This document shows, piece by piece, positions 46,791 through 55,597 of a stretch of DNA of 64,000 nucleotides; the stretch's first letter is position 1; the number at the start of each line of letters is the position of its first letter. The notes beneath the pieces were generated by a model. It saw only the letters and a list, made by a program, of their open reading frames with translations. It was not told the origin of the DNA and did not search any database. The DNA is from Thermaerobacter sp. FW80 (GTDB lineage: Bacteria > Bacillota > Sulfobacillia > Thermaerobacterales > Thermaerobacteraceae): the NCBI RefSeq assembly GCF_004634385.1, contig NZ_CP037895.1:2455245-2519244 (forward strand), read 5' to 3'. The translations under genes and the position numbers were made by a program.

Positions 46791-48341
46791 GTGCGCACCG
46801 CGCCGGCGCACCGCGGGCTGCCAGCCTGGGACGAGGGGCTGGCGGCGCCCGCCATCCCCGATCACCTCGCCATCCACGATAACGCTCTCGCGGACGCCGT
46901 GCTCGACGTCCGCCAGCCCTTCGGCCCCGGGCGCGGGACGTCCGCCGCCGCCTGCCCGCCTGGAGTCGCGCCGGTCGACCCGGCGGGGGACGCGGCCGGG
47001 CCGGTTCGTCCGGAAGAACCCGGCCCAGGGGCGGGGCCCGCCCCGGCCCACGGCCCGGCAGGGGTCGCGGCCGACCGCCGTCCCCTGCGGATCGGCATCA
47101 GCTGCTACCCCTCCTCGGGGGGCAGCGGCGTGGTGGCCACCGAACTCGGCCACCAGCTGGCCGCCCGCGGCCACCAGGTGCACTTCATCAGCCACGACGT
47201 ACCCTTCCGCCTGGACCTGACGCGGCCCGGGATCCACTTCCACCCGGTGGAGGTGCCGTCGTACCCGCTCTTCACCTACCCGCCCTACGACCTGGCCCTG
47301 GCGAACCAGATGGCCGCCGTGGCGGAGACGTGGGGGTTGGACCTGCTCCACGTCCACTACGCGATCCCCCACGCCACCGCCGCGTACCTGGCGCGGGCCA
47401 TGCTGGGCCCCGGCCGCCCCCTGCGGGTGGTGACGACGCTGCACGGCACGGACATCACGCTGCTGGGCACCCACCCCTCCTTCCAGCGCATCGTCGAGTT
47501 CAGCATCAACCGGTCCGACGCGGTGACGGTGGTCTCCCACCACCTGCGGGAGGCGACGCTGGCCGCCTTCCGGGTGGAGCGGCCGCTGGAGGTGATCCCC
47601 AACTTCGTCGATCCCGCGGTCTTCCACCCGCCCCGCCACCGGGACGACCCGGCCCTGCGTCGCGGCCTGGCCGAGCCGGGCGAACGGGTCCTGGTCCACG
47701 TGTCCAACTTCCGCCCGGCCAAGGACGCCCCCACGGTGATCGCGGTCTTCGCCCGGGTCTGCCGGGAGGTGCCGGCGCGGCTCCTGCTGGTGGGCCACGG
47801 TCCCGACGTCGACCGCTGCGCCCACATGGCGCACCAGCTGGGCATCGCCGACCGCGTGCGCTTCCTGGGCGAACACGCCGACGTGGCGCGGCTGCTGGCG
47901 GCCGCCGACCTGTTCCTGCTGCCGTCGCGGCAGGAGGCCTTCGGCCTCGCGGCCCTTGAGGCCATGGCCTGCGGCGTGCCCGTCGTCGCCGCCCGCACCG
48001 GCGGGCTGCCCGAGGTGGTCGAACACGGCAGGACCGGCTATCTGCTGCCGCCGGGCGACGTGGAAGGCATGGCGCGCTGCGCCCTCGAGCTGCTGCGGGA
48101 TCCCGACCGGCACGCCGCCTTCGCCCGGGCGGCCGCCGAGACGGCCCGGCGCCGGTTCGCGGCGGAGGCCATCGTCCCGCGGTACGAGGCGCTCTATCGC
48201 CGCCTGCTCGCCACCGCGCCCGCGAACGCCACCGCGGGGCCGGGGGGCACCGCCCCTTCCCCGGGGGACGGCGCCCCCTCGCCGGGGAGGGTCGCCGCAG
48301 GGACGGACACCCCTTCTGTTCCGGGCCGCGATGTGAGATAA
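46791..48341 (+). CDS. bshA: N-acetyl-alpha-D-glucosaminyl L-malate synthase, bacillithiol synthesis
   Basis: GT4 glycosyltransferase that joins UDP-GlcNAc to L-malate, the first step to bacillithiol, the low-molecular-weight thiol of many Firmicutes. BshA-typical segments are IGISCYPSSGGSGVVATELG, the SYPLFTYPPYDLALANQMA run, LHVHYAIPHATAAYLA, TLHGTDITLLG and the nucleotide-binding EAFGLAALEAMACGVPVV. The protein is 516 aa; about 97 residues precede the catalytic start and about 40 Pro/Gly-rich residues follow it, whereas BshA is usually near 380 aa. GTG 46791 has GGAGAGGAGGAC upstream. bshB/bshC are not in the window. Confidence 0.92.
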   Translation: MRTAPAHRGLPAWDEGLAAPAIPDHLAIHDNALADAVLDVRQPFGPGRGTSAAACPPGVAPVDPAGDAAGPVRPEEPGPGAGPAPAHGPAGVAADRRPLRIGISCYPSSGGSGVVATELGHQLAARGHQVHFISHDVPFRLDLTRPGIHFHPVEVPSYPLFTYPPYDLALANQMAAVAETWGLDLLHVHYAIPHATAAYLARAMLGPGRPLRVVTTLHGTDITLLGTHPSFQRIVEFSINRSDAVTVVSHHLREATLAAFRVERPLEVIPNFVDPAVFHPPRHRDDPALRRGLAEPGERVLVHVSNFRPAKDAPTVIAVFARVCREVPARLLLVGHGPDVDRCAHMAHQLGIADRVRFLGEHADVARLLAAADLFLLPSRQEAFGLAALEAMACGVPVVAARTGGLPEVVEHGRTGYLLPPGDVEGMARCALELLRDPDRHAAFARAAAETARRRFAAEAIVPRYEALYRRLLATAPANATAGPGGTAPSPGDGAPSPGRVAAGTDTPSVPGRDVR

Positions 48342-48342
48342 T
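48334..48342 (+). promoter_or_regulatory. Extended -10 promoter overlapping the bshA stop codon
   Basis: TGA-GATAAT includes the TAA stop of bshA and lies 31-39 bp before the S1-domain gene. No clear -35 is visible. Confidence 0.45.
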
Positions 48343-48372
48343 AGCACCATCCTGGTAGCTAGGAGGCGTGGC

Positions 48373-48735
48373 ATGGCGGAAGCATACACGGTCGGCGACA
48401 TCGTCGAGGGCACGGTGGACGGGATCACCGGATTCGGTGCCTTCGTCAAGCTGCCCGATGGGCGGACCGGCCTGGTCCACATCTCGGAGGTCGCCCACGG
48501 GTGGGTCGAGAACGTCAGCGACCACCTGTCGGTGGGCGACACGGTGAAGGTGAAGATCCTGCGCATCGACGAGGCCAACAACAAGATCGCCCTGTCCATC
48601 AAGGCGACCCAGCCGGCACCCCCCGACGGCGGGCGCCGGCCGCGGCGCGACAATCGCGACTTCGAGCGGAAGTTGGCGGACTTCCTCAAGCAGTCCGAGA
48701 AGAAGCTCCGGGATGCCCGCCTGGAGCGCTGGTAG
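48373..48735 (+). CDS. S1-domain RNA-binding protein (YugI/YabR general-stress type)
   Basis: 120 aa. Residues 5-75 form one S1 OB-fold: GDIVEGTVDGITGFGAFVKLPDGRTGLVHISEVAHGWVENVSDHLSVGD (RNA-contacting Phe and His present), then a positively charged linker and an acidic/basic C-terminal helix with FERKLADFLKQSEKKLRDARLE. The closest named relatives are YabR and YugI (GSP13) of Bacillus, which bind RNA or ribosomes. TAGGAGGCG lies seven bases before ATG 48373. An intrinsic terminator follows directly, so it is probably monocistronic. Confidence 0.88.
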   Translation: MAEAYTVGDIVEGTVDGITGFGAFVKLPDGRTGLVHISEVAHGWVENVSDHLSVGDTVKVKILRIDEANNKIALSIKATQPAPPDGGRRPRRDNRDFERKLADFLKQSEKKLRDARLERW

Positions 48736-48750
48736 GCCCACCCGCACCCC

Positions 48751-48787
48751 GGGCCGCCGGCCATGGCGCCGGCGGCCCCTTTGTTTT
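48751..48787 (+). terminator. Intrinsic terminator after the S1-domain gene
   Basis: 11-bp perfect stem GGGCCGCCGGC / GCCGGCGGCCC around a 6-nt loop, followed by CTTTGTTTT. The best textbook terminator on the plus strand in the window. Confidence 0.92.
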
Positions 48788-48983
48788 CACGCCCCACGTC
48801 GCTGCGCGGAGGCGCGCCGACGGCTCCAGCGCGGCCGCGGCGGATGCGGCGGCCGCCCCCGTCCCCGTCCCGCGACCGGCCGGGCCCGGCGGGCCGGGCC
48901 CCCGCGGTCCGATGGGTTCGCCGGGTTTTGAGCCCGTCCCCCGCCGCATAGCCATGGTGGCGTGAAGAGGGGACGGGATCGGC

Positions 48984-50549
48984 ATGGGCGGCATCCTGGG
49001 CTCCACCCTCTGGCTGACGGCCGGCAACCTGGCCAACCGCTCGCTGGGGCTCCTCTACCGCCTGCTGCTTGCGCGCCTCCTGGATCCCGCCCGGCTGGGC
49101 CTCTTCCAGTTGGCCATGTCCCTCTACTTCTCCCTCCTGACCCCCGTGGTCGCAGGGCTGCCCGACGCGGTGGCCCGGGTCACGGCGCGCAGCGCGGCCC
49201 ACCCGCTGCTGCCGCGGGTCATCGCCCGCACGGCGACACTGGCGGTGCTCGGCGTGGCCGTGCCGGCCCTGGTGCTGCTCGGGACCGGCTGGACGCCGCC
49301 CGGCCCCGGCTGGGACGAGGCGCGCCGGGCCGTCCCCCTGGCGCTCTTCCTGCCGGCCGTCGCCCTGGCCGCGGCCTCGGCGGTGCTGCGCGGCCAGTTC
49401 CTGGGCGACGGCCGCGCCGCCTGGATCGTGGTGGCCCAGCTGGTGGAGCAGCTGGTGCGGGTCGGCGCCCTCTTCCTGGCGGTCCACCCCGGGTTCGTCC
49501 TCCCCTGGTCACCCCTGGGGTTCCTGGTCGGCCTCCTGGTGGCCGGGGAGGCGGTGGGCTTCCTCGCCACCATGCTCGCCCACCAGGCGGTGCGCGCCCC
49601 GGCCACCCGTCCGCGCCCGACGGCTCCGGGCGCGGCCGCCTCCGGGACCCCGCGAGGACCGGCCGCCGACGTGCCCCCGCGCCTAGGAGAGGTGCTGGGT
49701 CTCGCAGCCCCTGCCACCGTGGAACGCATCCTCCTCTCGGCGGGACGGCTGGTGGAGGCGACCCTGGTGCCCACCCGGCTGGTCCAGGTGGGCCTCACCC
49801 TCGACCAGGCGCTGGCGGTCTACGGCGAGCTGGGGAGCCTGGCCGCGCCCCTGCTGCTGCTCCCCACCGTCTTCAGCGGCGCCCTGGCCGCCGCCATCGT
49901 CCCCGCCGTCGCCCAGGCGGAGACCGATCCCGCGCGCCTGCGCCAGCAGGTGCGGCGCGCGGTGGCCGTGGCGCTGCACCTCGGGGTGCTGGCTGCCGTG
50001 CTCTTCCACCGGGAGGGCGCGACCCTGGCGGCCCTGCTCTTCCCAGGGGCCGTGGGCGGCGACTACCCCGGCGCCGGCCACCTGATCCACTGGGTGGCAC
50101 CGGCGGCGTTGCTACTCTACACCGACCAGGTGGCGGCGGCGGTGATGCGCGGCCTCGGCCGGCCGCTGGAGCCCATGCTGGTCGACCTGACCTCGGCGGC
50201 CGTGCGCGTGGCGGTGATCGCGGGGGGCATCCGGCCGGCGATGGACCCCGAGGCGGCGGTACGGGTGGTGTGCCTGTCCCTGGTGGCCGACGTGGCCGTG
50301 GCGGGATGCGGCAACCTGGCCTGTGCCCTGTGGCGCACGGGGACGCGGCCGGACCTGGTCGGTTGGATCGTGCTCCCCGCCTGCGCGGGCGTGGCCGCCC
50401 TGGGCATCCTCGACGGCGTCGGGCCGCTGCTGGGCGCGGCGCTGCCCGGCCGCCTCCTCACCTGGACGGCGGCAGCCCTGGCGGTGGCGGTCATCGCCTG
50501 GGTCGCTGCCGCCCCCGCCCGACCGGGGCGGCCCCCCGTGCGGGCGTGA
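48984..50549 (+). CDS. Polysaccharide/lipid flippase of the MATE/MOP superfamily, SpoVB-like
   Basis: 521-aa integral membrane protein with about 12-14 helices. The N-terminus MGGILGSTLWLTAGNLANRSLGLLYRLLLARLL and FQLAMSLYFSLLTPVVAGLPDAVAR match the SpoVB/YabM/MurJ-like flippases that move lipid-linked cell-wall or cortex precursors. A Pro-rich cytoplasmic loop (about 208-235) separates the halves. ATG 48984 has GAGGGGACGGGATC upstream. SpoVB itself acts in cortex synthesis in the mother cell; this member could be that or a general paralogue. Confidence 0.83.
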   Translation: MGGILGSTLWLTAGNLANRSLGLLYRLLLARLLDPARLGLFQLAMSLYFSLLTPVVAGLPDAVARVTARSAAHPLLPRVIARTATLAVLGVAVPALVLLGTGWTPPGPGWDEARRAVPLALFLPAVALAAASAVLRGQFLGDGRAAWIVVAQLVEQLVRVGALFLAVHPGFVLPWSPLGFLVGLLVAGEAVGFLATMLAHQAVRAPATRPRPTAPGAAASGTPRGPAADVPPRLGEVLGLAAPATVERILLSAGRLVEATLVPTRLVQVGLTLDQALAVYGELGSLAAPLLLLPTVFSGALAAAIVPAVAQAETDPARLRQQVRRAVAVALHLGVLAAVLFHREGATLAALLFPGAVGGDYPGAGHLIHWVAPAALLLYTDQVAAAVMRGLGRPLEPMLVDLTSAAVRVAVIAGGIRPAMDPEAAVRVVCLSLVADVAVAGCGNLACALWRTGTRPDLVGWIVLPACAGVAALGILDGVGPLLGAALPGRLLTWTAAALAVAVIAWVAAAPARPGRPPVRA

Positions 50550-50606
50550 CCCCGGAGGGACGCCGACCGCCTGGGCCCGGGGGGCGTCGCCCGCCTGGGG
50601 GACGCG

Positions 50607-50724
50607 GACGCGCGCCGGGCGACCGGGACGGGCTCCGCGCAACCAGACGCGCGCGGGGCGACCGGGACGGGCTCCGCGTAACCAGGACGCGCGCGGGGCG
50701 ACCGGGACGCGCTCCGCGGAACCC
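50607..50724. repeat. Three tandem 39-40-bp repeats
   Basis: In the 50550-51090 gap, units at 50607-50645, 50646-50685 and 50686-50724 begin GACGCGCGC and contain GCGACCGGGACG and CTCCGCG. No gene is supported in this gap; the region after 50880 is lower in repeats and leads into mgsA. Confidence 0.85.
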
Positions 50725-51090
50725 CGTCGCGCGCGACTGGGAGGCCCCGGGACCCGACGGTGTCCTGAGGGGCCGGACGGGGGGCGGGGGGCGGCGGGCC
50801 TCGCCACCGGCCGGGTGCGGCCGCGGAGCGCATCGCCTTGCGGGGCGCGAAGGGATCGCTCCCCCACGTGACAAGGGGCCCCCGTGCACCAGGGTGCGCG
50901 AGGCCATCTTCACCGCCACGGGGACGCCGAGGTCGCCCTCACGCCACGCCGGGCCCTCGGGGCTCGTGAGGATCCGGACGTGCACCCCCGGCCCTGCCGC
51001 AGGGCATGGATCCGGTGGACCGATGGCGAACTTAACGGCGGTGGTTCCATGTGGTGGGGACCGCCAACACCGCTACCGGGGGTGAAGGGC

Positions 51091-51525
51091 GTGCGCGTGG
51101 CGCTGATCGCCCACGACAAGAAGAAGCCGGAGCTGCTGGAGTTCGTCCGCCGCTATCGGGACGTCCTGGCCCAGCACGAGCTGGTGGCCACAGGAACCAC
51201 GGGGCGCATGGTCGCGGAGGCCACGGGCCTGCCGGTCCACTGCTTCCTGTCGGGGCCCCTGGGCGGCGACCAGCAGATCGGGAGCGAGATCGCCGCCGGC
51301 CGCATCGACGTGGTCTTCTTCCTGCGCGACCCCCTGACGGCCCATCCCCACGAGCCCGACGTCTCCGCGCTGCTCCGCCTCTGCGACGTCCACAACCTGC
51401 CCATCGCGACGAACCTGGGCACGGCCGAGGCGGTCATGGCTCACCTCGCGCGGATGAGCGCGGCCCGTGCGGACGAACAACGGCAAGGAGGCGGGGACCG
51501 AAGCCCCCGCCTCGGGGTGTCCTGA
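51091..51525 (+). CDS. mgsA: Methylglyoxal synthase
   Basis: Converts dihydroxyacetone phosphate to methylglyoxal and phosphate, a bypass of lower glycolysis. The 144-aa protein starts [18 protein letters not shown] and has ATGTTGRMV (phosphate binding), [15 protein letters not shown] with the catalytic Asp region, and [16 protein letters not shown], all diagnostic. GTG 51091 has GGGGGTGAAGG six bases upstream and gives the normal family length; GTG 51082 and ATG 51049 are possible longer starts. It converges on the SASP gene. Confidence 0.93.
   Translation: MRVALIAHDKKKPELLEFVRRYRDVLAQHELVATGTTGRMVAEATGLPVHCFLSGPLGGDQQIGSEIAAGRIDVVFFLRDPLTAHPHEPDVSALLRLCDVHNLPIATNLGTAEAVMAHLARMSAARADEQRQGGGDRSPRLGVS
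51488..51513 (+). terminator. Hairpin overlapping the 3' end of mgsA
   Basis: GAGGCGGGG pairs with CCCCGCCTC across an 8-nt loop inside the last codons of mgsA. There is no T-run, so the role is uncertain. Confidence 0.35.
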
Positions 51526-51616
51526 GTCGAGTCCCGGCGTCGAGACCAGGCCGGCACCGGACCACCGGGTCCAGGCCCGGGCATCGCGACGCCGGCGCTC
51601 GCGGTTCAGGCTCCCG

Positions 51617-51877
51617 TCACCGGGTCTGCTGGCCGGGGATCTGCTGGCTTACCGGCGGCAGGGTGCCCTGCTGCGCCAGCTGCTGCTCGGCCAGCGCGAT
51701 CATCCGCCGCACCATGTGACCGCCCACGGCGCCCGTCAGACGGGTGGGCATGTCACCCCAGTAGCCGTCCTGGGGAACCTGAATGCCGAGCTCCTGCGCT
51801 ACCTCATACTTGAAGCGGTCCAGCGCCGGCTCCGCACCGCGGAACAGGGCGCGGTTCCGCTGCTGACCCTGGGCCAT
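51617..51877 (-). CDS. Small acid-soluble spore protein, alpha/beta type
   Basis: 86-aa DNA-binding spore protein that coats and protects DNA in dormant spores and is degraded by GPR protease on germination. The conserved first helix LDRFKYEVAQELGI (protease site region near Glu25-Val26-Ala27) and the second block GDMPTRLTGAVGGHMVRRMIALAEQQL match the family. AAGGAGGTG is seven bases before ATG 51877, a full Shine-Dalgarno. A sigma-G-type promoter lies upstream. The Gln-rich ends are normal for the family. Confidence 0.95.
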   Translation of the reverse strand: MAQGQQRNRALFRGAEPALDRFKYEVAQELGIQVPQDGYWGDMPTRLTGAVGGHMVRRMIALAEQQLAQQGTLPPVSQQIPGQQTR

Positions 51878-51930
51878 CGTCGCACCTCCTTCGCGGCTTC
51901 CTAGAGGGCCGTCGTTGCCCGAGGCAGTCA

Positions 51931-51960
51931 TAGCATGAGGACGCCCCACCGCCTTCATGC
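51931..51960 (-). promoter_or_regulatory. Candidate sigma-G promoter of the SASP gene
   Basis: On the minus strand GCATG (51956-51960), an 18-bp spacer and CATGCTA (51931-51937) fit the sigma-G pattern GHATR-N18-CATNHTA. It lies 54-83 bp before the SASP start. Confidence 0.75.
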
Positions 51961-52209
51961 TGCCAAGCTCAGGGTCCTGCGCCGGCATCCGGTCCCCCCG
52001 CCCACGCCGTGACGGGCCCCACCGCGCGCAGCGACGAGGACGACCCGGCGACGCCGCCGGCGCGCGACGGCCGCCCTGGGACATGCAGGCATGCAGGCGG
52101 GCGTGCAGGCGATGCGCGAGGCCGCGGGCGCGGAGAAGGTTCGCGGAAGGTTCGCGATGGTTGGAACGGTCTGGAAAACCTGCAGGAATCGTTGCGCTGC
52201 CCTGCAAAG

Positions 52210-52239
52210 TTGCATGGGCGGTTGCCAAGGGGCTATAGT
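52210..52239 (+). promoter_or_regulatory. Candidate promoter of korAB
   Basis: TTGCAT (52210-52215) and TATAGT (52234-52239) are 18 bp apart; an overlapping TACAAT (52239-52244) offers an alternative -10. This is one of the most AT-rich patches in the window, about 65-95 bp before the korA start. The rest of the 51878-52304 divergent gap has short ATGCAGGC and AAGGTTCGCG repetitions. Confidence 0.6.
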
Positions 52240-52304
52240 ACAATACCTTTGCGACGAAGCGCGAAGGGCGGCTTCCGCCGAATCCCGCTAAGGAGGCAGC
52301 GTCC

Positions 52305-54080
52305 GTGAGCAATGAGCTCACCTGGGTGGTAGGCGGCCAGCAGGGCGAGGGCATCGACACGACGGGCGAGATCCTGGCGTCGGCGCTGAACCGCCTTGGC
52401 TATCATATCTTCGGTTATCGGACCTTCGGGTCCCGGATCAAAGGCGGTCACACCAACTATCGCGTTCGCATCGCGCAGCGGCCGGTCTACGGCATCGCCC
52501 CCCAGATCGACGTCCTCGTCGCCTTCGACCAGGATACCATCAATCGCCTCGCCGGTGAGATGGCCCGGGGAGGCGTCGTTGTCTTTAACGGCAAGGGCGG
52601 CCGCGGCAAGCTGCCGCCGGGCGTCCGGGACGTCCGTCTGGTGGAGGTCCCCATGCTCGAGCTGGCCCGCGAGCTGGGGAACCCCATCATGAAGAACATG
52701 GTCGGCGTCGGCGTCTCGGCGGCGCTCCTCGGCCTTGCCGTCGAGGACATCGAGCCCGTCGTCGACGAGCGCTTCGCCGGCAAGGGCGGCAAGCTGGTCG
52801 AGGCCAACAAGGCCGCGTTGCGCCGCGGCTACGAGGCGGCCCTGGCCGCGCTGGGCGAGACGGGCGACCGCCTGCGCCTGGGTCCGGCCGACGGCCGGCG
52901 GCGGTACCTCATGACCGGCGACGAGGCGGCGGCCTTCGGCGCCCTGGTGGCGGGCTGCCGCCTGGTGGCGGCCTATCCGATCACCCCCGCCTCCGAGATC
53001 ATGCACTGGATGGTCAAGAAGCTGCCCCAGTACGGCGGCGTGGTCGTCCAGGCGGAGGACGAGATCGCGGCCATCAGCACGGTGATCGGCGCGGGCTACG
53101 CCGGCGTGCGCGCCATGACCTCCACGTCGGGGCCGGGCTTCTCCCTGATGCAGGAGGCCATCGGCTACGCCGGCATGATCGAGGCGCCGTGCGTCATCGT
53201 CAACGTCCAGCGCGCGGGTCCGAGCACGGGCATGCCCACCAAGCACGAGCAGTCGGACCTGTTCGAGATGGTGATGGGATCCCACGGCGACCTGCCGCGG
53301 ATCGTGCTGGCGCCGGTGACCATCGAGGACTGCTTCTACGCCGCCGTCGACGCGTTCAACCTGGCGGACCGCTACCAGACGCCGGTGGTCCTGGCCATGG
53401 ACCTGGCGCTGGGATTGAGCAAGCAGACGGTCGACGACATCGACTTCAGCCGGGTGCGCATCGATCGCGGCGAGATCGCCGTGCCCGACGACCTCAACTG
53501 GGACGGCGGCGACTTCAAGCGCTACCGGTTCACCGAGACCGGCATCTCGCCCCGGTCGCTGCCCGGCATGCCCGGAGGCCTGCACCTGGCGACGGGGCTG
53601 GAACACGACGAGACCGGCCACATCACGGAAGACCGCGGCAACCGGGTGCGGATGATGCAGAAGCGCCTGCGCAAGTTCGCCGCGGTGAACGGGATCGAGA
53701 CCGTGCGCTACGAAGGGCCCGAGCACCCCGACGTGCTGCTGGTGGGCTGGGGCGCCAGCTACGGAGCCCTGCGCGAGGCGCGGGAGGCGCTGGGCGCGCA
53801 GGGGCTGTCGGTCGGTCACGCCCACATCCGCCTGCTGGCGCCGTTCCCCGTGGCGGCGGTGGCGGATCTGCTCGGCCGCGCGAAGCACGTCTTCGTGGCG
53901 GAGAACAACGCCCTCGGCCAGCTGGCGGCGCTGATCCGCCAGCACGTGGACAGCGCGGACAAGGCGCGGCTGCGGACCATCAACAAGTACGACGGCACCC
54001 TCTTCCTCCCGGGCGAGATCGTCGAGCCGGTCCTGGAGGCGGTCTCGCCCCTGGCCACCGCGGCCAAGGAGGTCGGATGA
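52305..54080 (+). CDS. korA: 2-oxoacid:acceptor oxidoreductase, fused gamma-alpha subunit
   Basis: Alpha chain of a 2-oxoacid:ferredoxin oxidoreductase, which oxidatively decarboxylates 2-oxoglutarate or a similar 2-oxoacid to the acyl-CoA. The 591-aa chain has the gamma domain first (about 1-180: GGQQGEGIDTTGEIL, GSRIKGGHTNYRVR), then the alpha domain (LVAAYPITPASEIMHWMVKKLP, AEDEIAAISTVIGAGYAG, TSTSGPGFSLMQEA, QRAGPSTGMPTKHEQSDLF). GTG 52305 has AAGGAGGCAGCG upstream. The beta subunit starts 3 bp after its stop. Substrate (2-oxoglutarate versus others) is inferred from the KorAB layout. Confidence 0.92.
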   Translation: MSNELTWVVGGQQGEGIDTTGEILASALNRLGYHIFGYRTFGSRIKGGHTNYRVRIAQRPVYGIAPQIDVLVAFDQDTINRLAGEMARGGVVVFNGKGGRGKLPPGVRDVRLVEVPMLELARELGNPIMKNMVGVGVSAALLGLAVEDIEPVVDERFAGKGGKLVEANKAALRRGYEAALAALGETGDRLRLGPADGRRRYLMTGDEAAAFGALVAGCRLVAAYPITPASEIMHWMVKKLPQYGGVVVQAEDEIAAISTVIGAGYAGVRAMTSTSGPGFSLMQEAIGYAGMIEAPCVIVNVQRAGPSTGMPTKHEQSDLFEMVMGSHGDLPRIVLAPVTIEDCFYAAVDAFNLADRYQTPVVLAMDLALGLSKQTVDDIDFSRVRIDRGEIAVPDDLNWDGGDFKRYRFTETGISPRSLPGMPGGLHLATGLEHDETGHITEDRGNRVRMMQKRLRKFAAVNGIETVRYEGPEHPDVLLVGWGASYGALREAREALGAQGLSVGHAHIRLLAPFPVAAVADLLGRAKHVFVAENNALGQLAALIRQHVDSADKARLRTINKYDGTLFLPGEIVEPVLEAVSPLATAAKEVG

Positions 54081-54083
54081 GCG

Positions 54084-54962
54084 ATGGCGACGGTCGTCCG
54101 TACGCCCAAGGACTACCGGACCAACGCGGCACCGTGGTGGTGCCCCGGCTGCGGCGACTTCGGCGTGCTGCGCGCGCTGCAGGAAGCCGCCGCGAAGCTG
54201 AACCTGGCGCCGGAGAACGTGGTCCTGGTGGCGGGCGTCGGCTGCTCGGGCAAGATCGGCGACTACTTCCGCTCCTACAGCGTCCACACGGTCCACGGGC
54301 GCACCATGCCCGTGGCCATGGGCATCAAGCTGGCCAACCGCAACCTGACGGTGATCGCCGCCGGCGGCGACGGCGACGGCTACGGCATCGGGCTGAACCA
54401 CTTCATCCACGCGGTGCGCCGGAACATCGACATCACCTACATCGTGATGGACAACCACATCTACGGGCTGACCAAGGGGCAGTTCTCGCCCACCAGCGCC
54501 CAGGGGTTCAAGACCACCTCGTCCCCGGCGGGGACCGCCGATCGCCCCGTCAAGCCGCTGCAGCTGGCGCTGGCGGCGGGGGTCACTTACCTGGCCCAGG
54601 CCTTCTCGTCCTACCCGGACCACATGGCGGAGATCATCGCCGAGGCCATCCAGCACAAGGGCTTCTCGCTGGTCAACTGCATCAGCCCGTGCGTCACCTA
54701 CAACAAGGTCAACACCTACGACTTCTACAAGCAGAACCTGGTCAACCTGGACGAGGACCCGGACTACGACCCGCGCAACTACGACCTGGCCGTCGAGACG
54801 GTCCGCAAGTACGACGAGCTGGTGATCGGGCGCATCTACATCGACGACAGCCAGCCCACCTACCAGGATCTGTTGCCGGGCTACGCCGAGGAGCCGCTGG
54901 TCCACGCTCGGCTGGAGTACGAGCCGGAGCACTGGCGGGCGATCCTGAAGGAGTTCGCGTGA
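54084..54962 (+). CDS. korB: 2-oxoacid:acceptor oxidoreductase, beta subunit
   Basis: 292-aa beta subunit holding thiamine diphosphate and one [4Fe-4S] cluster. The cluster cysteines are in WWCPGCGDFG, GVGCSGK and NCISPCVTYN; ThDP/Mg binding is GGDGDGYGIGLNHF with NHIYGLTKGQ. ATG 54084 is 3 bp after korA, so the two are cotranslated. No ferredoxin gene follows; the 894-bp gap downstream contains repeats and two large hairpins. Confidence 0.93.
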   Translation: MATVVRTPKDYRTNAAPWWCPGCGDFGVLRALQEAAAKLNLAPENVVLVAGVGCSGKIGDYFRSYSVHTVHGRTMPVAMGIKLANRNLTVIAAGGDGDGYGIGLNHFIHAVRRNIDITYIVMDNHIYGLTKGQFSPTSAQGFKTTSSPAGTADRPVKPLQLALAAGVTYLAQAFSSYPDHMAEIIAEAIQHKGFSLVNCISPCVTYNKVNTYDFYKQNLVNLDEDPDYDPRNYDLAVETVRKYDELVIGRIYIDDSQPTYQDLLPGYAEEPLVHARLEYEPEHWRAILKEFA

Positions 54963-55261
54963 ACGCGGCCCGGCCGGCGGCGGTCCCGCGCGATCTGGCC
55001 ACGGAGCGCCGCGACGGGTCCGGGGCGTTGACGGACGCCTGTCCAGCGGTCGGACGGCTGCGGAGCGCGCGGGACGGCGGTGACGCGCGGCCCGCGACGC
55101 GCAGGGTCCGGGGAGGGGACGGAGCGCGGGGCACAAACCGCGGCCGGGACGGCCGCGAGGGCCCGGGGCCTCCACGAAGGGCTCCGGGCGCGCGGCCCAG
55201 GACCCGGACGGCCGGCGGTCCGGGAGGGCCAGCACGCCCGAAGGCCCGGGCCGTCGCCGAA

Positions 55262-55373
55262 GCCCACGGGAGGGGCACGGCCAGGTCGGCCGCGACGTCC
55301 GGGACGTCGACCGGGCCCGCGGGACACGGCCAGGTCGGCGGGGACGTCTGCGGCGTCGAGCAAGCCCACGGGA
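55262..55373. repeat. Tandem repeats of about 50 bp downstream of korB
   Basis: Part of the 54963-55856 gap. A 36-bp block beginning CACGGCCAGGTCGGC recurs at 55276-55311 and 55325-55360 (period 49), and each unit is preceded by GCCC-CGGGA (55262, 55315, again at 55364). The gap before 55262 shows no gene. Confidence 0.65.
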
Positions 55374-55476
55374 CGGGCCCGTCCACTTGGCCGCGCCCCG
55401 GAGACGGCGACGAGGCGCCCGGCACCGGGACGGACGGGTCGGTACCAACAGGGGCTGCGACAGGCGGTGAGCACCC

Positions 55477-55514
55477 CGCGGCGACGGTCGCCCCGCGGGG
55501 CGACCGTCGCCGCG
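55477..55514. terminator. 38-bp perfect palindrome, first of two adjacent hairpins
   Basis: Two 19-nt arms (CGCGGCGACGGTCGCCCCG and its complement) with no loop. Possible terminator or boundary element 515 bp past korB. Confidence 0.6.
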
Positions 55515-55520
55515 TCGGCC

Positions 55521-55562
55521 GCGCGGGGGTCCCGGTCGCCGCGGCGACCGGGACCCCCGCGC
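55521..55562. terminator. 20-bp perfect stem, second of two adjacent hairpins
   Basis: GCGCGGGGGTCCCGGTCGCC and its exact complement around a 2-nt centre, 6 bp after the first palindrome. The two hairpins share no obvious sequence beyond GGTCGCC. Confidence 0.6.
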
Positions 55563-55597
55563 ATCATGGGCGGCCGCCGTCTGGCACTTCTCGACAA

